A stretch of DNA of 64,000 bases from Edolisoma coerulescens (GCA_013397115.1 VWZW01007083.1:153103-217102), one strand, 5' to 3'; shown: positions 11,471-25,124, counted from the first letter of the stretch. Numbers and translations: made by a program. The notes: generated from the letters alone by a model not told the origin.

Positions 11471-14400
11471 ATTGTAATGCAAGCCATGATATGGCTTCTG
11501 GAAGTGTTAGAAAAATTGAAATGTTGACTTCCCATATTTATTTCTCTGTGGTGAAATCACTCATCATCTCTCCTTATAAGCTAGAAGAATAATTCTGGAA
11601 TAGCTTTCCATATAATCAATATTTCTCATGTTCATTGGCCTCCAAAAGCAAATCAGGAAGCAGTAAAAATTGATTTCAAAATTAGAAGATTTAGATAAAT
11701 GCACCATAACTGATGAAGCAACAATTTGGATATCCAGTTGTGCTTTCTGGCCACAAAAGAACACAACTCAGGTGGCTGGAGCTCACCAACTCCCCAGCTT
11801 CCAGGTATGATGAGAACTGAGAGGTTTTGTGCCATTATATATCCTTAAATTCCACTTAGTTTATATGCTGTGCTTCTTCACCCATCACAATGATTCTGCA
11901 ACCTAAATATTAAAAAGGAAAACAAGAAACCCCCTTATTTTTGCAATCAAGTGAAACATTCCTCATGAAGACACACCTGTTCAAGAATTCATTCAGAGCT
12001 GAGAAGCTTCATGCATTTTTGAAGAGCCATTTTCTGCGCCAGTCACCAGCAATGTCACACTGCCAATGCAGCAGAGATGTTCCTACACAAAACACACGTT
12101 AATCAGCAGCACAAAGAATGGATTTCTGCAGTTAAAAATGCAAACAAGAGTCTACAGGAACCTACCACTGGGCTGCATGCTGATGCTACCCAAGTCAAAA
12201 AAAAATTATATAATTAAGCCACTGAAAAAATAATGAAGATAGGCCTGGTCAGGTGATGACAGTGGCTCCTCATGAAGGAGTTTTTGATTCCCATTAACAG
12301 GGCTATGGATTAAAGCCACAATGAATAACTGGCAGTGCTTTAGTAACAAGTCACAATTTCTTATCAAAGAGATTTGTATCAGCTACATGTCACTGTGGAG
12401 GGAGGGTTTAGATTCACCACGCCAGGTTTAAACTTCAAAAACCTGGAGCAAACCTTTATTAGTTCGTTAATTAACACCACAGCTCATGCTAACATTGAGT
12501 TCTTAATGATCATCCCTACAAACACAGAAATGTCCATTTTTAACCCTCATACCCTACATGTTTACAGCACCATAAGTGTTGTATAATTAGCACTGATGTC
12601 TATGCTCTTTGCTAAGTCGTGGTTGTGGCCATGTAGGTGATCAGAGATGCTGGAAGAGGAATGGGTTTTGTTGTCTTTCACTCCATCCCTCCCCATTTAT
12701 ACTGATTTTCCCTCACTCCAGGGGAGTTCTTGCCTCTGGATATTTTTTACCTTGGGTTTGGTTCTCTAAGCCATCGCTGTCACCCACAAAATCCTGCTCT
12801 GCCACCCCCAGCACTTCGTGTGCCTTGTCCATTACCTTCCAACTTTTTGTCATTCAGATGAAACTAGCCCTTGCTTTTCTTCACTCTGAGGGGTTTTTGA
12901 GCTGGAAATTCCTCGGGGTTTATGGAAAGGCTTTTTTAAGGGATTAAGGTTAAGGTTACAACTTTGGACCTGGCAAGAGCAAGAGGAAGCCCAGAGCTCC
13001 AGTCAGGCTTCCCCAGATTCAGAGTCACAGAGATTGAAACAGGAAGAGTCATTGCTGTAGAATTTCTTTCTCTAGTCAATGATTTGGGGTCTAATCCATG
13101 CAGTAAAGTTAAGTTTGTGAACAGGAAATAAATCTCCAGATCCCCCAGAGCTGGTCTTTAAAGGTGTTGCAAAAGGAAGGTCGGGCTGTGAATTCTCCCA
13201 AGAATTTTTATACCTGCACAATGGCTGAAGAATCTTGTCCTTAGTGTGGTAAGAGTTTTAAAGCTTAGCTAAGGGGTTGTTTTGAGAGCAAGAAAAATGC
13301 AAAATGGTCACACCAGGACTGCTCAGGGCTGCCAGAGGCAGATAGAAACAGAAACAAAACCTCCCCTGAGGAATATTTCATCCAGGCTGTGGCTGAGATC
13401 TCTGGCAAAGGCTTAGGCGAGAGCTGGTGTGAGGCTTAAGGATGGGTTTATGGATCAGCTTGAGGGGAAAAAGCCCTTAAGCTTCAGATGAAGCAGGATT
13501 GGAAGAGGAAAACCAGGGAACTTGTAAACTGCAAAAAGAATATTCCCTGAGAAGTCATTCCTTTGGGCAGTGATTTGATGAGCCTTGTCTAAAGCTCAGC
13601 TGAGTATCAGGGTCAAGAGGAAAGAAAAGCCTTGAACTCCAGTCCCAGTGTCTCTGCTGGAGGGAACCTGGCATGATCCCTTCCATTTCTTCTTCCAAAG
13701 TAGGCAATAATAACAAAATTGTTTGTGCCAAGCTCATTCTTCTCAAAGTAAAGGATTCCCTTCCGTGGCTGAAATTGCCAGTCCTGATGAGCTAAGGCAG
13801 GAAGATTAAATTGAGCTGTGTGTCCCTTTGCCACATATAACGTCAGAACACATTTAAAATCTGAGGCACAGGGAAGGATCCACGCTCCTGTGCCATGGGA
13901 TAAAAGAATAACGTGGTTGTGAGACGGACAGCAGCAGTTCTGCACTCTCCCTGCATTCCTCCAGAAGTGCTCTGCTACACATCAATATTTGGAAGTGATA
14001 CATTCAACTAATCTTTTTTAAAAGAATGTACAGAAAGCTTCAGCAGGACTTCAGGCTATGGAATATATATAGTACATACCAAAAATAAAAGGCATCTAAG
14101 TGCCTCTGCCCATCTGCCATGAAGTTTGCTTCTGTTTTGTACCCAAGGGGTACAGCTACCTGTGCTACACTGACTGGAAAATGAGGGGAAACTTATTCCC
14201 TCTGGAAAGAAAGAGGCTTGGCAGTGACTGCAATTTTGCAGGTTGAATTAGTCATAGTCTGTCTATATTTGCCATAGTTTCTTTCTTAGCAAGAAACTTT
14301 CTGCCTTTCCAATAAATGATACATTTGAGAGATCCCTGTGCTAATAACTGCCTCTTTCACATTTGGGAGAAAATGGTGCAATTATTTGGTAACTGAAGGT

Positions 14401-15897
14401 AATTTACTTTGTAATTTAGTAATTTTCCCTTGTGATTCAAACTGTATAATAGCTCATACAGCGAATCAGATTCATAAACACTGCACAAATATATCTGCAA
14501 TGAGTCTTACTCTAAATGTGTAAATAAGGGAGGTAGAAAAACAGAGAGATTACCTGACTTGCTTAAGGATATGAAAATAGTGAAGGTTGTGATGGGAAAG
14601 TAACTGATGAATCCCAAGTCAGGCTAATTCATTAGACTACATTGTTATTTGCCATAAAAACAAAATTTTTCTGCCACCAAAGAAAGATCAGCTACAAGAC
14701 TTCAGTGACGGACATCAAAAATATTTACAAGTTGACAACAATTAGAGAGTCTAGATGATTTTTTATTCCACTGTGTTTAATTAAGGAGCAAGAGAACTGT
14801 TGCTAGACAGCTTAGGAAAAAATCATCTTTTGATCAAGCAATCCTAAATCAAGAGTCCTTGCAGACATCCAAGCAATCCTTGCAAATCTTTACATATTTT
14901 TCCCTACTGTGAACCTGAGACATGAGAGATATCCAAATTTCAACTCATGTGTTAGAGCTTGTTCTGTCACGAGTCTGATGAAACTTGCAGCAAATATTTC
15001 TTTCTCAGTATTTTGGAACAAATATTTTGGGTTGAAACTCTGCCCTACATCTCTCTGTCCTAGATGTCCACTGAAAGAAAAAGATTGTAAGAAGAAGCTG
15101 CTTATCAAAGTGCTGCAAGTTGGGGTGAGTTAGAGAACAATGTTCTAACTTTTTCCATTATATCATCCCTGACATATTCAAAAATGAGCTACTTGAGGAA
15201 GAATACGATCAGCTTGAGTAAAAACCATTGCTTGAGTTGCATTAACCATTATTATTTTAATTAAAATAGAATTTGAAAATAGAATTAAAATAGAATTTGA
15301 ACCAAAGTTCATATTTCAATACCTGTTTGAATCCCCTGAATAACATTTTGTGTTTCACACAAACCCAACCCCTCTCCCCCAGCATTTTGCCCATGTGCTG
15401 CTCACTCACCTGTGAACAGAACGCCTGATATGCTTCTTCTAAGGTTAATCATGACTTATGGACCATGGTACACATACAGGAAAATTATGGGAGCCAGTGT
15501 TTTTTGAGCAGTCTCTTCAGGCTATTTTAGTTTGAATTTGCAGCTTTAAGAATTATGCTGTTTTCATGAGGTTTTATGTCTTTGACATGTCCTGTTTTAT
15601 GCCTTCTTTTATGATGTTTTTATGTCTTTGGCATGGAAGAAATTACAAAACAGTGGTAGAGTTGAGGATTTCCTTTCACTCTGTGTAATTATTTGGGAAG
15701 ATTTTACTCAAGCAACTCAAAACAAGGCTCCACTTTGGTCTCTAATGTTTGCTGAGTACCAGGTATGCGTGGCTTATGTAACAACTGGTACTGCTTTGGA
15801 GAGTCATAATGAAAACCTATTTTAATTCTCTTTTTCTCTTAAAATTTCATTGACTTGGCAACACTTTTTCCTTTCTGTCCACACCCTTAGGAATAGC
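11471..15897. other. Unique non-coding DNA
   Basis: 4.4 kb without a recognisable gene. Frames of 110-112 codons (12609-12947 +, 13613-13945 -) have no domain or conserved motif. A short imperfect duplication of about 24 bp lies at 15257-15301 (aattaaaatagaatttga repeated). Confidence 0.55.
15257..15301. repeat. Imperfect 24-bp duplication
   Basis: The motif aattaaaatagaatttga occurs twice, separated by six bases. This is a local AT-rich duplication with no evident function. Confidence 0.8.
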
Positions 15898-16050
15898 AGA
15901 ATGATTAATCATTAAGGTTGGAAAAGACCTCTGAGGTCCAAGTCCAACCAGCACTGTGTTCCCCATTAAGTCACGTCCCCAGGTGCCACATCCACAGGTT
16001 TTTTGAGCACATTCCAGGGCTGGTGGCTTCCCTGGGCAGCCTCTTCTAAT
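15898..16050 (-). mobile_element. Old CR1 3' fragment
   Basis: Reads aaggttggaaaagacctctg, gtccaaccagcactgtgttc, gtcacgtccccaggtgccac and finally gcttccctgggcagcctctt. It belongs to an older subfamily than its plus-strand neighbour 170 bp away. The two lie head to head, each with its truncated 5' side facing the other. Confidence 0.9.
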
Positions 16051-16215
16051 GAATGGCAGAAGAGAGCCTTTGTGATTTAGTTACTGTCTTATGCAGACCC
16101 CATGAGCTGATCAAATCCTCAAGAGGGCCTCAGGTAGAGATTAACAGCTGGGATCTGCAAACTTTTCCTGTATTAAGTGGACTCCAGAGTCCTGCAGGCC
16201 GGTGTAAGCTTACAT

Positions 16216-16704
16216 GGGGTCTCCAGCACAGGAAGGACGTGGAGCTGCTGGAGAGAGTCCAGAGGAGGCACCAGGATGATCAGAGGGATGGAGCAGTTCT
16301 GCTGGGAGGAAAGGCTGGGAGAGCTGGGATTGTTCAGCCTGGAGAAGAGAAGCTTTGGGGTGACCTCATTGTGGCCTTGCAGTGCCTGAAGGAGCTGACA
16401 AGAAAGACGGAAAGAGACTGTTTACAAGGGATGGACGGACAGAACACAGGGAGTGGCTTCCCCCTGGCAGAGGTCAGGTTTAGATGGGATATTGGGAAGG
16501 AATCCTTTGCTATGAGGGTGGGAAGGCCCTGGCACAGGGTGCCCAGAGAAGCTGTGGCAGCCCATGGATCCCTGGAAGTGCCCAAGGCCAGGTTGGATGG
16601 GGCTTGGAGCAGCCTGGGCTAGTGGAAGGTGTCCCTGCCCATGGCAGGGGGTGGCACTGGATGGGCTTTAAGGTCCCTCCCAACCCAGGCCATTCCAGGA
16701 TTCT
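16216..16704 (+). mobile_element. Long CR1 3' fragment (about 490 bp)
   Basis: This is the longest single CR1 piece here. In order it shows caggaaggacgtggagctgc, gagagtccagaggaggcacc, attgttcagcctggagaaga, the 'gatgggatattgggaaggaa' block, gcccagagaagctgtggc, gtgtccctgcccatggcagg and the end block ggtccctcccaacccaggcc. The 189-codon frame that starts at 16053 and runs through it is non-coding 3' sequence of the LINE, not a gene. The terminal octamers are degenerate. Confidence 0.95.
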
Positions 16705-17653
16705 CTCTCTGGAAGGATGAGGATGTGCCAGCTCTCCCTTGTGCTGCACTGCTCTTCCCAGTTACAAGTCTGACACCTGATCCAGGACTTTCTTATTGAG
16801 TTATTTGGCTGTAATAGAGTCAAAACTTGCAAAACAGAAAGAACAAAACTCTCTGGAAGATGAATGACAAGAAGAAACCGAAACGGATTATGGAAGATAT
16901 GCTGGCTAATAAAATGGTTTAATAGTCTATTACTGCACTTTAAACTCCACATTTTGGCAGCTGATTATGTGCTGGTGACTGATTTCCAGGTGAGTTTGCC
17001 ATTTGCAGAACTAAGGGTGTGCAAGTGCCCCTTGCAGGGCGCTGCACTGCCGGCCCAAACACTGATTCAGGAATATCTCAGTAAAACAAGCTCTGCTGCA
17101 GCTGCGCTGCACAGCAATAACCGTGCTCTCAGTGTGCCCTAAGTCAAACAAATTGCTCTGGAGGCATCACAGAAGGGACAATATTTTGAGAGATAAGCTA
17201 TAGGGAAAGAAGGATTTCAATAGAATTTAGTTTTTGTTCCCTAAATGGATTTCCTGCTGTCTCATAATTTCCCATCTAATAAAGATAAAATAAGTTTCTA
17301 AGGGTTGAACCAGGAAACTGCTGTGTAGGTATCTTAATTTTATGGCAATGGCATTAAAAGAGGAATTAAAAGTGAAAATCTAGCATTTAAGCAGGTGTTT
17401 TAAAGGGGTAAGTGGTGCATTTCCTCTCAAATTTAACAATGTGTTGCGGCAAAACCATCATTTGAAAATTCGTAGTAAGATTGGTCCTAAGCTTGAATTA
17501 TGTGTAGTCCTGAGAACAACTGTTAGCACAATATTAGATTTAAAAGAAGCATATAAATTACAAAAAAAAAAAGTATATAAATATGGAGGGAATAATATTT
17601 TCCTGTTTAAAATATTAATTTATCCTATGTGAGGAATATCTACATAAATACAA
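16705..17653. other. Unique non-coding DNA
   Basis: No gene recognised. GC content rises modestly around 17000-17150, without CpG clustering or exon-like structure. Poly-A occurs near 17562. Confidence 0.5.
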
Positions 17654-17760
17654 AATCACAGAATGTTTTGGGTTGGAAGGGACCTTAAAACTCCTCCCAC
17701 CCCCTACCATGGGCAGGGACACCTTCCACTGTCCCAGGTCGCTCCAAGCCCATCCAGTTG
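17654..17760 (-). mobile_element. CR1 3' fragment, internally shortened
   Basis: Starts aatcacagaatgttttgggt and reaches the gctccaagcccatccagttg block. The usual 'aagcccatccagtgccaccc' segment is shortened to 'aactcctcccacccc', so a small internal deletion or substitution has occurred. Confidence 0.92.
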
Positions 17761-18785
17761 GAATATGGAGATATAAATTGAAATACACAGATCTATAGCT
17801 CATCTGAGCATTCAGACACCAATTCAATGAGATCCCAGAGCATGTGTTTTTCTCCATTTCCTTCACATTACAACAAAAGTTATTCACCTGCAAAATTCCC
17901 CCTAGAATGAAGATGTTGATGCTCCATGAAATCCATTTTCTATTCCGCAGGAGGCTGTTTATAATTCTTTTCTTTATAATCAGCTAATCACATCCCAAAT
18001 CTGTTACCTCACAAAGAATCTTCGAGCCCATTAGAGAAGATAATTCAGGAACAGACAGGAATAATCAATAGGATGTTCAAGTATTCCTTCTTTTGTTTGC
18101 CAGACAGTATTATTATGGAAATTATTCTGAAAACAGCATCCAGGCTGAGGAGATCTCTGTTCTAATCACAGTAATTTGTCACATCAAAAAAGGCCCCTGA
18201 GTGGTGTTAGAGGGTGCCAAGCCCAGCAGTTCCAGGGAGACACAATCCTGCTGGGAGTCCCAGTTCCCAGTTCAGCTGAACTCCTGCTCCCAGCAGGCTC
18301 CCACACACATCTCCAGGATAAATGTGGGCACGACCAGACACACAGGTCCCTTCAGGCAGAAAGGGGTGCTTTCACCAGCCCCGTTCACCACCCAACTTTC
18401 AGCCACCTACCATTCATCCAGCAACACTTCATCCAGACAAACACCCTCCAAAAGCTTGTCCAGGATTCCCTGTTCCTGATGGATCTACAGCACGGGTTGT
18501 CCGTGGTCTCACTCCAGCTGCTGGCTCTCAGACTTGGCTGATTCAGCCTGAGGTTTTCCAGCTCACCCCAGCTCACTCCCCACAGCCCCCCAGACAGCAG
18601 AGGGAGGGATGAGTGAGGATATAGGTTAGGATACAGGACACAGGGCTCAGTAAGAGAAGGGTATTCTTCTGCAACCTCCTCACCCTCAGATCATCCCTTG
18701 GAATCGCTCACCCCCTCTTTTCCCACCTTTGGTCCTGCCAAACCACCTTGATCCCTCCCTTTCCCCACCTTTGGCCCATTTTCTG
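17761..18785. other. Non-coding DNA with a GC-richer part from 18.18 kb
   Basis: From about 18180 the composition becomes markedly more C-rich on the + strand, and overlapping open frames of 92-121 codons appear at 18176-18612. Their proteins are low in complexity and share no domain. No flanking splice signals or start context stand out. It may be an unrecognised old interspersed repeat. Confidence 0.4.
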
Positions 18786-18942
18786 AGAATCCCAGAATCC
18801 CAGACTGGTTTGTGTCGGATGGGGCCTTACAGCCCATCCAGTGCCACCCCCTGCCATGGGCACAGACACCTTCCACTATCCCAGGCTGCTCCAAGCCCCA
18901 TCCAACCTGGCCTTGGACACTTCCAGGGATCCAGGGGCATCC
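18786..18942 (-). mobile_element. CR1 3' fragment
   Basis: Left edge gagaatcccagaatcccaga, then agcccatccagtgccacccc, gccatgggcacagacacctt, and truncation shortly after ccagggatccaggggcatcc. It sits in the middle of the C-rich region. Confidence 0.94.
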
Positions 18943-21900
18943 ATATATCCCATAAAGTCCCATCCACCTCCACAACCTCACAGTGAGTTTTACACACTCC
19001 CCAAACATTCTTCCCTTGCACCTCAGACATCCCATGAGAAGTCCCAGGACCTGGAGCTGACACCTCACTTCAGATTTCAGATCTCCTGTCTCTTCTGGGA
19101 GGAATCCTTCTCCTTGGATGGGCTAATCCAGCCCTATTCTAGAAGTGGATCATTTAGGGATAGCTGGTTTTCACTGGGTCCCAGCATTCCCCCACTTGTC
19201 CTTGTTCCTCTGATACTCCTGGTCTCCAATACTATCCCATCCCAAGTGCGCCTTGACCTAAGACAGGTTGGTCTTTCTCTTTAATCTTGAGGGCTTTTTA
19301 AAGCAGTCCCTGACATGCTCACTGGGCAAAGAGCAGTTGTTACCTCCGAACAGAGCTTGGCTTGTCTTAGCTCAGGGCAGCAGAGAATTCCAGCAGCCCA
19401 AATCTGAGAATCAAACGGTGTTTTGTCATCAAGACAACATGGAAGATGAAACACTGGGAACGAAGTTAAATTGGCTTTAAATGTTATGGGACCAATCCCT
19501 CTCATCTGCAAAGAAATATAGAATCTTCTGTATTGATAGAAATTAAGGGAGAATAATTGGATGTCTCAAACAAAAGTTGCAGTATTTTATTTCAAAACCT
19601 ACAATGGTGAGAAATGCGACAACCCTCCTCACAAAAATAACTTTCAAAAAACAATGTGCTACACATAATAATTTTCTTTACTTAACAGTCAGAATTCTAA
19701 AACACTAATTGTTTTTTGTTGTGAATAATAGAAATAGTTAACCTAGAGAAGAACATTTATAAGACTCCCAAGAACTATTTTTGTCTCAAGTTAGAACTCT
19801 ATTAGCCTTCCCTGATAAATTAGCACAGGAGATTATTTTTTAAATGAATCTCTAATTAGACTTCATTAATGGCAATGTTATCTCTTGCAAATTCCTTTCT
19901 TTCATTAAGGAGATGTTTCCTGCTTTTCATTTGAAATATTCAAACCAATTATTTTAAGATGAACACAACTTTAAAATTATACAGCCTGAAGATATGGATG
20001 GTGTTTTCAAAGACAGAGGAAGAACTGGGATTGTACTTTCATTAACAAATGACCTGGTTGATTTTTTAGGCTTTAGAAATAGTCTCTTTATCTCATTTCA
20101 TATCTAGGCATCCCTCGATTCTGTGGCTTTAATAAGGAGACAGGTTATGGGTGGTGGAAGGTTTGACAGAATCTCTCTCTTTGAAACCCCCAGTAAGCAA
20201 TGGCAAGACCAAAACTTAGCAGTACTTTTTATTTATTTCTTTATTTAGTAAAAGAGATGGAGTGAGAGGAATAAGAAGAAAGAGAGGTATTGATGTTCTT
20301 TGTTCCCTGGTAATAATTCTCATGGAGATTGGAGCAAATCTAATAGATACTTTCCTTAAAAAAGCACATTTCTTCAATTTGTTTTTCAGTCTGCAAATGC
20401 AACAAGATTTTGTATAATCTATCAAAATAATCTGAGCAAAATGCTGTTATTATGTGAAGGAATAAAGGTAGAGAGAGAAAGGACTCGCTGCTGAATACAA
20501 AATGCACATGAATGCAAAACCACAAGACAGTCTTTATTTTAGCTAACTCTGAATATCCTTGTTTGTACAGGAATCTGTTCCTTTCCCTCTGACATAAAAG
20601 AAAGTGCTGGTCAACTGCCAATTATGGCACAAATTATTCTTTAAAGAAGATGTTGTAGACAATGGAGTAAAAATCCTTTTTGATTTTAACTTCTGCCAGT
20701 CCTAGGTTTTGCCATGTTATTATTTTTGGTTTGTCCTGTTGAATTTGTTTCCTGACTAATTCTATCTTTTGATAAGTAAAGGAAATTCTTTTCTTCCTTT
20801 CGTGTTTCTAAGGCCTCTTTTTTATGTTGCTTTATCCAACACTGAACCTAACTCAGCCGGTGCTCAGTACCAGAAATTTAGGAAAAAAGAAATTAATATT
20901 ACAACAAGATAAAAATCCGGGGATAACCAGGATTACAACCAGGACAAGGTCATTCATCTGTCAGAAAAGATACTTTTTTCTCTCAATGAACTAATTTTGG
21001 AAGTCTGTATTCTTTTGTTCTCTCCAGCCCCAGTTGATGGGGAGTCTTGGGAAAGGGTGATGGAAATACGACAACAAAAAGAGGAAGGGAGACTAAAACA
21101 CCTGGAAAAGGATTTGTCTTTAACCAGACCCCTACTTAGAAATAAGTTGTCCTTCAGTGCTCCACAGGCCTCAGAAATCCTTTTCAGAACATCAGTTTTC
21201 CCTTATTTCTCCCATCATCATTTTATAATTCTGGTTTTCCTCAAAGAATTTATCAAACGATTGGGCCAATTTATTTGTAGGTAATTCTGGTGCCTCTCAG
21301 TTTGGGAAGAAGAGCTTATTTTTCAGCAAAATGCTCAGCTCTGGCCATTATTTACCTCCAAGGGTTACTATTTCCATAACATTCACAGATGAATCTTTTT
21401 TGAGCTAGAATTACACGGCATTATATAGAAATGGCATCCAGGTGTGTTAAATTCTAGAACTTCTTTTGTGAGATAACATTTACTACTTGGTAAAAATCTA
21501 CTAATGTTTTTACTCTAGAATTGGCACGTTCCTCATTGGCTGAAATAGTGTGGAGCAGGGGAGGGATTTTATTAAAAGCAGAATTGTCAGCTGGTAATAA
21601 CACTGTTGGTTAGCACTTTTTTAGTTGATTGTGGATTTGGATACGAATCATTTAATTCTCTATTGTAGGATTTATTCAGATGAGTTTAAAAAAATACTTT
21701 GCTCTGATTTGTTTACAAACTGGAAGAAAGAACAAACTGAGAAGAGGGCACGGAAGAAAAATACTCTGTATAAAGCAAATATCCTACTATTGGCATCAGG
21801 CAGAGATTTAGACACCAACTTTCTTGAACAGATTTTAAGGCAGTGCCAAGAAACAACATTTCACATTTTTGCCTGAACCAGGGGAATAAACTGGACACAT

Positions 21901-24831
21901 CAGCACCAAATTAAGTCTGTGGGTTCTGTTATCCTGTTGTCTGACCTAGAACTCCTCATTTTATCAGCTGCTATAAGTTGGTTATAAAAATGGCCACACT
22001 GGATCAAAACCAGAGATTTTTCTCTTCTTGAATCTTGTGTTCCACGTGACCAAACTGATAGCCTGAGGAAGCTATAGGATAAGTGTGAACCCCAGGGGAT
22101 TCCTGAGCCAAAAAGAGGACTGTGCAAAGTTCCATGGAAAGGGAGTGTCTGCTCCTTTAAGGGCATCAGAGGCCAAAAACCTTTTTCAGTGTAAAAAGGC
22201 ACACTAAGAAAAGGAAGAAGCCACCAACAAAGCACAACAGGGGCACAAACATGACACAAATGATAGGGAGGCAGAACAATCTCGGTGAATGGCACGAAAT
22301 GAGGAGGATGGGAGGAGGCTTATTCCAGTGGGTTTATCTGATCAGAGACATTGTCACTTGGGATACAGGAACAGAGGGATGAACCTGACAGAACAAGCTT
22401 GGAGACAACCCCCAGGTTTCATCAGTCCCACTGAAGGGCCACTGAGGTGTCACAGTCCCCTGGAGTGATGTGTTTCTGTCTGTGGGGTCAAACCTGGCAA
22501 GTGGAACTGTGTCCCTCAGCCTGTCCCCACACCACTCACCCTCCTGTTCAGTTTCTTTATGGACGTGCTGAAAACCACAGGCATCAGCAGCCATCACCTT
22601 GAACTGCAAAACCTGACCTGCTGTTTGATTCTCTTTGTAGTGGGCCTTATCTTCTTCTCCATCTCCTTGATGACTGACACTGTAAGGGATTCAAAACCCT
22701 TTAATGAGAGACCTTGCTTGCAGAGAAACCTTGGAAGTCCAGGGAGGCTGTTTCACTTCAGTCTCCTCCATCCAGAGCTTTTTGTTTTATTCATTAAACT
22801 CAGCCAACCATTTCAGTTCCACAAACTCTTTGAAATCACACTTTTTCTGTGACGAGTCAGAGAACTATGAAAAGGTTTGGCTGATGTTACAAGAAAATAA
22901 GCACAGCACCATAAAATTCTTGCCTTTTTGTTTATGCTGTGTGAAACTCCAGAGCTGCCTGGTTTTGATAAAATTTTATTGATAGAGTTCAGTTATTTTC
23001 TCTCTCTTCATCTTTTCAGAATTAAAAGTGACCTTATTCAAAAAAACATTACAATCCCACCTAATAGGACCTCCTTATCTCTTCAGGGATATCTTTTCTA
23101 AGGTGTCCAAGTTAAGAATTTTCTGTCACATGGCTGAGCTTCTCTAAGCTACTTTTTTATTGATGGGTTTGAAATTTCATCTTTCTTGAATGAGCTATTT
23201 TTTAGTATATTTACACTTTGGCACATTTTAGGTAAATGACACAGAAGTTCTTAAATGACTCCTTCTTTGAAGACCCATGTCCAGCAAACTCCTTAAAAAT
23301 AAAAATGTTAAATGTCTCTGAAACTGTTGTAGCTAGGTACAAACAGAGTATTTATTGTTCTACACAATACTGGATTGATTTTTTATTTCCCAAATTTATT
23401 TTTGACAGACACATAAGGTCTACTAGAAAAATCATGGAACATAGAACAAACCCCACACAGAAAAATGCAAGGAAAAAAGCAGATGTACATTATTTAGTTT
23501 AGAACATTATAACATAAAAAGAATTTTTTGGGGAGCTGAAGCTGGAGTTTTGAAATTCTCTGCTCTAGGCTATTTCATTTGACTTGGAGTATCATTCATA
23601 GCGAACAGTTAATATATCTACATCTAATGTCAAAATTCAGACAGCGAAAATTAGTACCTTGGGAAATTTTGTTTATGAATCACATTGCAATATAGAACTG
23701 CTTTGGGTTTGTATTTTATATAAAATCCCTGTATTTTATGCCAAACAGATGAGGAATATAATGATTTCTGATTATTGATGCTTCTTAAAAGCGCTGTGTA
23801 GGTGCTGTAAAATTGCAAGAGCTCATACAAAGTTTCTCCATTTTAAAATCCATTAATGTAATTTTAAGTTGGAAATTTAATTGACAACTTCATCTTTGGA
23901 GGGGAGAATTTCATGGATTAGTTCTTTCCTGTTTACAATGCAGCCAGATGTTAGATAAAAATATTCAGTACACCCCTCACAGGAAACACCTTCAACATAT
24001 TTCCATTTAATTTTCAGATTGAAAAGGAATTCTGTCTGTTCCCTTGTACTGTTCCTACAACCGAAGTGTGCATCCACACAATCCCATGTTGTGCCCAGTA
24101 AAATTCTGTGTAAATGTGACTCCTATCATAAGGAAAGCTAAAAGTTGTCATTCATTAACCTATGAAATCTCAGGGAATCCTATTCCTTCTGGAAGAGAAT
24201 TAAGTCTGGGCTGTGTTCTAGCCCTCATACTTTTACCTCTGCTACTCACAACCCTCAGCTCCCTGCATCATTGGATAAAGCTCTTCCCACAGGTGAGATC
24301 CTGCCACTTTTCCCAACGTAATCAATGGAAGTGTGCCTGGGGGACATCACAGTTCCAAACGAGCTGGCAGAGCTGCCCCCAAGAAAATGAAACGTTAGAC
24401 AATAATTCAGGAAGACATTGGAAGAACAGAGGGTGTTTTCAAACATGCCCTGAGTGAGCTCCAAAGTAACTCTGAAAGTCAGAGCTCTCAGACCTTCTCC
24501 ATGCCCCAGGAGCTCAGAGCCCCACCATAAGGATAAAGCAGCCTCCAGGATGTTATCCAGCTATTTGCTGAAGCAGCATTTGGCCAAACAGAGCCATGAC
24601 TGCTCCCCAGTCCCTGTCTCCTCCATCTCCAGGCTATACATTCCCTGCTGGAAATCTGTTCCCTTTGTAGATTCTCCTGCCCCTGAGACGTGCTGGTTTC
24701 CCTTCACTCCAGAAAGTGCTGGGGAGGCTTTGTGGGTATGGATACTGAAAAAGCTTCAGCAGAGAATTTCTTTGTCTCTCTGTAGCATTTCGTGAGAGTT
24801 CTGTCTTTCCCATGCAAACTATCTCAGACTA
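18943..24831. other. Unique non-coding DNA, longest CR1-free stretch
   Basis: Almost 5.9 kb with no recognised repeat or gene. The first 340 bp continue the C-rich composition. The remainder is AT-rich. Frames of up to 147 codons (18841-19284, overlapping the CR1) and 137 codons (24044-24457) have no domain. A weak exon-like segment at 22641-22681 is discussed in the findings. Confidence 0.5.
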
Positions 24832-25103
24832 TGTTACGGTTTTGTAAACTTCTTGCACCTGCAGGATGTTTGCCTGATTGTTATGGTCTTGACTAGGAAA
24901 ATATTTAAAAACAGGTGTCTTAGAATTCGACCAGTCCCCTCAAGGGATGGATGGCCAGACGGCCAATTGCCTTATGCCACTTAACACACCTTTTGTGAAC
25001 TAGTCTATAAAAACCCTTGGAAATTATTAAATTTGCTTCCTTTTATCTCTGATCCTGGGATTCTGCGTTTTCCTTATTTCGCAGTTCTGACTCAACATCG
25101 ACA
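24832..25103 (+). mobile_element. Endogenous retrovirus LTR (probable 5' LTR)
   Basis: This interval has the features of a short retroviral LTR. It begins TGTTACGG, has a TATA box (TATAAAAA) at 25006-25013 and an ATTAAA polyadenylation-like signal at 25026-25031, and ends in CA. A primer-binding-site-like 18-mer follows after three bases. At about 270 bp it is compact. The exact right end is uncertain: AACA at 25094-25097 pairs better with TGTT, while CA at 25102-25103 spaces better with the primer site. I could not find a matching 3' LTR, a gag frame or a target-site duplication. The family is not identified. Confidence 0.6.
25006..25013 (+). promoter_or_regulatory. TATA box of the first LTR
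   Basis: TATAAAAA within the LTR, about 95 bp before its end. ATTAAA follows only 12 bp later, implying a very short R region if both signals are used. Confidence 0.5.
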
Positions 25104-25106
25104 TTG

Positions 25107-25124
25107 TGGGGACCCCCGGGGTGG
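25107..25124 (+). other. Candidate retroviral primer-binding site
   Basis: TGGGGACCCCCGGGGTGG begins with the TGG expected of a site complementary to a tRNA CCA end and lies three bases after a CA dinucleotide. I could not assign the tRNA from memory. About 95 bp of leader-like sequence follow before the minus-strand CR1 starts, and no gag frame survives. Confidence 0.45.

Noticed and set aside
16053..16622. 189-codon open frame, the longest in the window
   Set aside because: Most of it is the 3' part of a CR1 LINE read in one frame; the peptide has no domain and its start lies in unrelated flanking DNA.
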